From: Myxococcales bacterium
Lineage (GTDB): Bacteria > Myxococcota_A > Polyangia > Fen-1088
NCBI GenBank assembly: GCA_003161835.1
Contig: PMNO01000362.1
Coordinates: forward strand, 752-9,770
DNA: 9,019 nucleotides
Direction: 5' to 3'
Part shown: piece after piece, positions 5,765 to 9,019 of the stretch
Numbering within the stretch: the stretch's first letter is position 1
Layout: each line of letters opens with the position of its first letter
The notes under the pieces: model-generated
The model's database searches: none
What the model was told of the DNA's origin: nothing
Seen by the model: only the letters and a program-made list of their open reading frames with translations
Program-made: the position numbers and the translations under genes

Positions 5765-6658
5765 TTATGGCTGGGGCACGAACAAACGCAACCCCACCGC
5801 GATGAACGTCAGTTTCTGATTGCCGGTCACGTCCTGGCGAAAACCGAAGTCCACCGCGCCCAGCTCGGAGATACCCGCCAGGCCGCCAGAAAGGTAGCCG
5901 TGCTCCGAGCCACCGTCGCGGCCCCCGCCCGCGCGAAAGACCACCCGCCGCTGGAACACGTATTCCGCCCCACCCCCCACCGTGGTGGTCACTCCCCGAT
6001 TCGGGTCCGTGGTCGTGAAGTCATGCACGCCATCAACCGCGATCACCAGATCCGCGGTCGGAGTAAACGCGATCCCGTACCCCACTCCCACTGGGGCCTG
6101 GACCGTCGACAAATCGCGCAGGTTGTACCCGGCCACGCCGACGGTCAGCATCGATCCCGCCCGAAAAATCACGCCGGCGTCAGCCGTGAATCCGGAATGA
6201 CTGCTGCGTCCATCGGCCTCGACCGGCCCCCCGGACACGCGCAAGTATTTGCCGCTGATTCCGACCAGCAGGTGCTCGCCAAAGGGAAACGACAGCGCGA
6301 GGCCGGGCTCGTGCCCGATCAGATGACCTCCCCCCGATGGCGAACCGGTTCGATACGAATAGAAGAGGCCCCCCGCCAGATTGAACCCGGACGTCGAATC
6401 GACGGCCGACGTGTGGACCACGTGCCCTAGGCCGCGATCGACGTACTGGTACCCGCCCTCGACGGTGTAGACGCGCGCCAGGGACATCCCGGCGGGGTTC
6501 ACCAACGGCCCCTCGTCGCCCCGCGCGTCGGCTCGTCCGGCGCCTCCCATCGCCAAGCCCCGCGTTCCAAGGTAGTCCGGGAACGCGCGCACACCACCCG
6601 GTGCCAAGACCGTCAACATCGCCACGGCCACCGGCGCGGCCAGGCGCCCGCGTTTCAT
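5765..6658 (-). CDS. Predicted outer-membrane beta-barrel protein, PorV/FadL (OMPP1)-like
   Basis: A 297-residue protein with a signal peptide: KRGR, a hydrophobic core, and a likely cut after VRA (residue 25). The mature N-terminus GTRGLAMGGAGRA (31-43), followed by NPAGMSLA (54-61), resembles the conserved start of PorV/PorQ and FadL/OMPP1-type outer-membrane proteins. The rest alternates short polar/hydrophobic strands rich in Gly and aromatic residues, ending in FIAVGLRLFV, as expected for a beta-barrel. It is shorter than FadL (about 420 residues), so roughly 10-14 strands are possible. Function (transport of hydrophobic compounds, secretion support, or structural) cannot be told. The start ATG 6658 overlaps the radC stop as ATGA, implying translational coupling. 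The same frame stays open upstream to about 7033, but that part lies inside radC and lacks a signal peptide, so the internal ATG is chosen. About 90 bp separate its stop from the sigma gene. Confidence 0.82.
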   Translation of the reverse strand: MKRGRLAAPVAVAMLTVLAPGGVRAFPDYLGTRGLAMGGAGRADARGDEGPLVNPAGMSLARVYTVEGGYQYVDRGLGHVVHTSAVDSTSGFNLAGGLFYSYRTGSPSGGGHLIGHEPGLALSFPFGEHLLVGISGKYLRVSGGPVEADGRSSHSGFTADAGVIFRAGSMLTVGVAGYNLRDLSTVQAPVGVGYGIAFTPTADLVIAVDGVHDFTTTDPNRGVTTTVGGGAEYVFQRRVVFRAGGGRDGGSEHGYLSGGLAGISELGAVDFGFRQDVTGNQKLTFIAVGLRLFVPQP

Positions 6659-7374
6659 CGGACCGATTGTAGGGGGTCCCTCCCGGACGTCCAATATTCC
6701 TGTGCCAGGCTCGTGAACCCGTCCGCACCGACGATCACGTGGTCCAGGACCGCGATGCCGCACAGCTCGCCCACGTCCCGCAGGCGCGCCGTCAGATCCA
6801 GATCCTGGCGCGACGGTGACGGGTCGCCGGACGGATGATTGTGACAAAAGATGACCGCCGCGGCGCCGCCGCGAATCAAGGGGCGGAAAACATCGCGGGG
6901 ATGAACCTCGACGCCGGTGAGCGAGCCGCGCGCCAGGCACGCTTCCCAAAGGAGACGGTGGCGGACATCCAGCGCCAGACCCCAGAATTCCTCGACGGCG
7001 CAGACCGAGAGGCGCGCCCGGAGGTGCATCCAAACGTCAACGGCGGAGCCGATGCGCTGTCCGCGCTCTGGGCGCTCACCGACCGACCGCCGGCCGATCT
7101 CGAGGGCGGCCACGATCGCCGCGCCGCGCGCCGGGCCGATCCCCGGCTGATCACGGAGCTCGTCGAGCGATGCGCGCGCCAGGCCGGACAGCCCTCCCTT
7201 GCGCGCCAGCAAGGCTTGGGCGACGGCGACCACGCTCATACCGACCGTGCCGGAGCCAAGGACGATTGCCAACAATTCGGTGTCGGACAGCGGCCGGGGT
7301 CCGTGAGCGACCAGACGTTCGCGCGGTCGCGCGTCCGGGGATGGGACAGTCGACAAGGGCATGCGATGACTCAT
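6655..7374 (-). CDS. radC: RadC family JAB/MPN+ domain protein
   Basis: RadC-like protein of about 239 residues from ATG 7374. The N-terminal part has RPRERLVAHGPRPLSDTELL, the usual family opening, and a helix-hairpin-helix-like segment (DELRDQPGIGPARGAAIVAA). The C-terminal JAB1/MPN+ domain carries VEVHPRDVFR and the metal-binding motif HNHPSGDPSPS, followed by LDHVIVG and FTSLAQE. These JAMM residues imply a zinc hydrolase fold, but RadC's substrate is not established and the old link to DNA repair is doubtful. The frame is open further upstream: GTG 7422 or ATG 7401, 7386 and 7362 are alternatives. ATG 7374 or 7362 best matches the normal distance to the conserved PRE motif; no strong ribosome site decides it. 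First gene of a two-gene unit with the outer-membrane protein gene, and divergent from recQ. Confidence 0.92.
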   Translation of the reverse strand: MSHRMPLSTVPSPDARPRERLVAHGPRPLSDTELLAIVLGSGTVGMSVVAVAQALLARKGGLSGLARASLDELRDQPGIGPARGAAIVAALEIGRRSVGERPERGQRIGSAVDVWMHLRARLSVCAVEEFWGLALDVRHRLLWEACLARGSLTGVEVHPRDVFRPLIRGGAAAVIFCHNHPSGDPSPSRQDLDLTARLRDVGELCGIAVLDHVIVGADGFTSLAQEYWTSGRDPLQSVR

Positions 7375-7434
7375 CGCAACCGCCATGCCACAGCCCGACA
7401 TGACCGAAAATCGGGCGAGCACAATTCGAAACTA

Positions 7435-7462
7435 TTGCTAGCACTGGCAAAAACCCTATGTT
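7435..7462 (+). promoter_or_regulatory. Candidate sigma70-type promoter for the recQ side
   Basis: TTGCTA (7435-7440) and TATGTT (7457-7462) are separated by 16 bp and resemble -35 and -10 elements (4/6 each to TTGACA and TATAAT). They point toward recQ, in the locally AT-richer gap between radC and recQ. The start point would be near 7469. The distance to recQ ATG 7920 is long, but to the alternative CTG start at 7656 it leaves a leader of about 190 nt. Confidence 0.35.
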
Positions 7463-7655
7463 AGTTTCTCCCCATCGCCTGTGCTTTGCGGCTACGTGCC
7501 GCACCGGCGAACGGGGATGCGGGCCCTGCAGGACGCGGCCCCGAAATGACGGTGGCACGGTGGCCGGTAGGTAGTAGGTAGCGGTTGTGGCGGGCGCGCT
7601 GGCGTCGGATGGTCGACGCACCGAGCGCGGGCCGTAATAGGTATAGGAGTAAAGC
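7463..7655 (+). other. Non-coding leader upstream of recQ
   Basis: No gene is recognised here. In the recQ frame the end of this stretch holds a cluster of stops (TAA, TAG, TAG, TAA between about 7635 and 7652). Visible structure: a 6-bp stem TGCGGC/GCCGCA with a 5-nt loop (7487-7503), a 5-bp stem GGGCC/GGCCC (7521-7541), a possible 10-codon mini-ORF (ATG 7517 to TGA 7549), and AGGAG at 7645-7649. No known riboswitch or T-tract terminator was recognised. Confidence 0.4.
7567..7580 (+). repeat. Two tandem copies of GTAGGTA
   Basis: GTAGGTA occurs twice head to tail in the leader between radC and recQ. It is too short to assign a role; it could be a slippage product or a short protein-binding repeat. 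Confidence 0.5.
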
Positions 7656-7919
7656 CTGAGTTCCCATGATTTCTTGAAAGGCTCGCCGGCGTTGGCCGAT
7701 GCTGAGCCGAATCTTTCCTTATCGTCATCCGAATCCGAACCCCCTGTTGCCAGCGAAGAATCGGTTCCGCTGGCGACGGCCGATCGTGATTTGGTCGGCC
7801 ATCGACCGGTCGCGATCGCCGATCCGGACGACGGTATCCCGACGGTCGTGATTCGCCGTTCGGCGGTGGACACGCCGTCCGCCCGGCGGCTGGTGGGCGC
7901 CGTCGAGCCCCGCGTCCCG
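7656..7919 (+). other. Open frame fused to recQ: possible N-terminal extension (CTG or TTG start)
   Basis: Directly upstream of the recQ ATG and in the same frame, 88 codons without a stop follow the stop at 7650-7652. The translation is acidic and rich in Ser, Pro, Ala and Val, for example LADAEPNLSLSSSESEPPVA and HRPVAIADPDDGIPTVVIRR, suggesting a disordered segment. Most codons end in G or C, as in the neighbouring genes. AGGAG (7645-7649) is 6 nt before CTG 7656, ideal spacing but a rare start codon. TTG 7674, GTG 7848 and GTG 7866 are other in-frame starts. If not translated, this is 5' untranslated region. Open frames of this length are not rare in GC-rich DNA, so the evidence is suggestive only. 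Confidence 0.35.
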
Positions 7920-9019
7920 ATGTCGGCGGCGTCGATGAACGTCATTTACGCCACGGCCGAGCCCACGTCGCCGCCATCGCCCGCGTTGCAGGTGGCGCTG
8001 GAAAAGCTGCGTGACGTTTTCAAGCTGCGCGGATTGCGCGCGGGCCAGGCCGAGATTATCGAATCCGTCCTGGCCGGACGCGACACGTTGGCCGTCATGC
8101 CGACGGGCAGCGGCAAATCCCTGACCTACCAGCTGCCGGCCTTGGTGTTGCCGGGACCGACGATCGTCGTGTCGCCGCTCTTGGCCCTGATCGAAGACCA
8201 GGTTGGCAAGCTCGTGGCCGCCGGTGTTCCCGTCGCGCGCATTGATTCCACGCGAACCGCCAAGGAGCGTGCCGCCGATCTCGAAGCCGTGCGCGCGGGC
8301 AAAATCAAATTGGTCATCATCACGCCTGAATCCATCGGCTCGCCCGCGGTCCAGGCGGCGCTCGAGGGCGTGAAATTTTCCCTGTTCGCCGTCGACGAGG
8401 CCCACTGCGTGTCGCAATGGGGGCACGATTTCCGTCCGTCATACCTGGGGCTGAGACGGGCTGCGCAGATCCTCGGCCGTCCCCCGATCTTGGCGCTGAC
8501 GGCAACGGCCACCCCCGCCATCTCCGATGACGTGCTGGTGCAGTTGGGCATGCGTGACGCCAAGGTGTGTCGGGTCTCGTTTCACCGACCGAACCTGGCC
8601 TTCGACGTGCGCAAGGTGGCGGGCGAGGCCGACAAGCTGCGCGTGCTGGGCAAGCTCATCCAGCGTTTGCGCCGCCCTGGCATCGTGTATTGCGCGACGG
8701 TGCGTGCGGTCGATGACCTTTACGTGGCGTTGCGCCACGGCAAGATTCCGGTCGAGCGCTACAACGGCAAGATGACCGGCGACGAACGCGAAAAGGCGCA
8801 AGCGTCGTTCATGCAATCCGGCCGCAAGGTCGTGATGCTGGCGACCAACGCCTTTGGGCTCGGCATCGATAAGCCGGACATTCGTTACATCATTCACTAT
8901 CAAATGCCCGGATCCCCCGAGTCCTACGTTCAGGAGGCGGGACGTGCGGGCCGCGACGGTAAGCCCGCGCGCTGCGTGCTGCTGTTTCAGCCTGAGGACA
9001 TCGCGATTCAGGAGCACTT
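7920..9019 (+). CDS. recQ: ATP-dependent DNA helicase RecQ (3' end outside window)
   Basis: Superfamily 2 helicase that unwinds DNA 3' to 5' in recombination and repair. From ATG 7920, 366 residues are visible and the frame is open at the right edge. Motifs in order: motif 0 LRAGQAEIIESVLAGRD (39-55, with Leu where FRxxQ usually has Phe), Walker A MPTGSGKS (60-67), Ia VVSPLLALIEDQV, motif II DEAHCVSQWGHDFRP (from D159, with the RecQ-specific aromatic-rich loop), motif III ALTATAT, RecQ-typical FHRPNL, motif V ATNAFGLGIDKPDIRY and motif VI QEAGRAGRDG (338-347). The zinc-binding, winged-helix and HRDC parts would lie beyond the edge, so whether it is a full or short RecQ is unknown. ATG 7920 or 7935 fits the normal RecQ N-terminus, but neither has a good ribosome site and the frame continues upstream (see the extension entry). 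Divergent from radC. Confidence 0.94.
   Translation, partial: MSAASMNVIYATAEPTSPPSPALQVALEKLRDVFKLRGLRAGQAEIIESVLAGRDTLAVMPTGSGKSLTYQLPALVLPGPTIVVSPLLALIEDQVGKLVAAGVPVARIDSTRTAKERAADLEAVRAGKIKLVIITPESIGSPAVQAALEGVKFSLFAVDEAHCVSQWGHDFRPSYLGLRRAAQILGRPPILALTATATPAISDDVLVQLGMRDAKVCRVSFHRPNLAFDVRKVAGEADKLRVLGKLIQRLRRPGIVYCATVRAVDDLYVALRHGKIPVERYNGKMTGDEREKAQASFMQSGRKVVMLATNAFGLGIDKPDIRYIIHYQMPGSPESYVQEAGRAGRDGKPARCVLLFQPEDIAIQEH

Noticed and set aside
6659..7033. N-terminal extension of the outer-membrane protein
   Set aside because: The frame is open but overlaps radC coding sequence. The internal ATG 6658 is followed by a clear signal peptide.
7410..7440. TTCGAAT sequence suggesting a tRNA T-loop
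   Set aside because: The flanking bases do not form the 5-bp T-stem and no acceptor or anticodon arms are found.
7725..9017. Minus-strand open frames opposite recQ
   Set aside because: His/Arg/Gly-rich translations without motifs; RecQ motifs are on the plus strand.
1..9019. CRISPR array, insertion sequence, prophage or defence system
   Set aside because: No regularly spaced repeats, transposase, integrase or known defence domains were seen; the genes look like ordinary chromosomal content.

Overview
The window is high-GC DNA with a gene set typical of Myxococcota or a related delta-proteobacterial lineage. The signs are a Ser/Thr protein kinase with a cytoplasmic kinase domain, one membrane span and a myxobacterial-type C-terminal region, next to an FHA-AAA+ regulator of the sigma54-activator type. 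The remaining genes are common in bacteria. No mobile element, CRISPR array, rRNA or tRNA gene was recognised.

Layout. (1) Positions 1-1690, minus strand: 5' part of a large Ser/Thr kinase gene that runs off the left edge. (2) 1704-3308, plus strand: divergent FHA/AAA+/Fis-HTH regulator, starting only about 13 bp from the kinase start. An 8-bp palindrome, GGTATACC, lies between them and could act as a shared -10 element. (3) 3333-4586, plus strand: PUA plus SAM methyltransferase of the RlmI family, with a -10-like hexamer immediately before the ATG. (4) 4623-5674, minus strand: ECF sigma factor gene followed by a membrane-anchored zinc-finger anti-sigma gene, preceded by a good match to an RpoE-type promoter whose -35 lies inside a 16-bp perfect palindrome. 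(5) 5765-7374, minus strand: radC followed by a PorV/FadL-like outer-membrane protein gene, joined by an ATGA overlap. (6) 7423-7919: a non-coding leader, then an open frame fused to the next gene. (7) 7920-9019, plus strand: recQ, cut by the right edge.

How the genes may work together. The kinase and the FHA-AAA+ protein form a plausible phospho-threonine signalling pair: a membrane kinase with an adjacent reader of phosphothreonine. The reader has lost the sigma54-contacting GAFTGA loop (it reads GAHSTA) and one of two arginine-finger positions (Gln), so ordinary sigma54 activation is unlikely. The sigma/anti-sigma pair looks like an autoregulated envelope-stress type module. radC and recQ are divergent DNA-metabolism genes. 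Gene boundaries rest on reading-frame and motif analysis by eye. The starts of the kinase, sigma factor, radC and recQ are uncertain, because clear Shine-Dalgarno sequences are mostly absent. The most unusual observations are the degenerate AAA+ regulator paired with the kinase, the palindromic sigma promoter, and the possible CTG-initiated N-terminal extension of RecQ.
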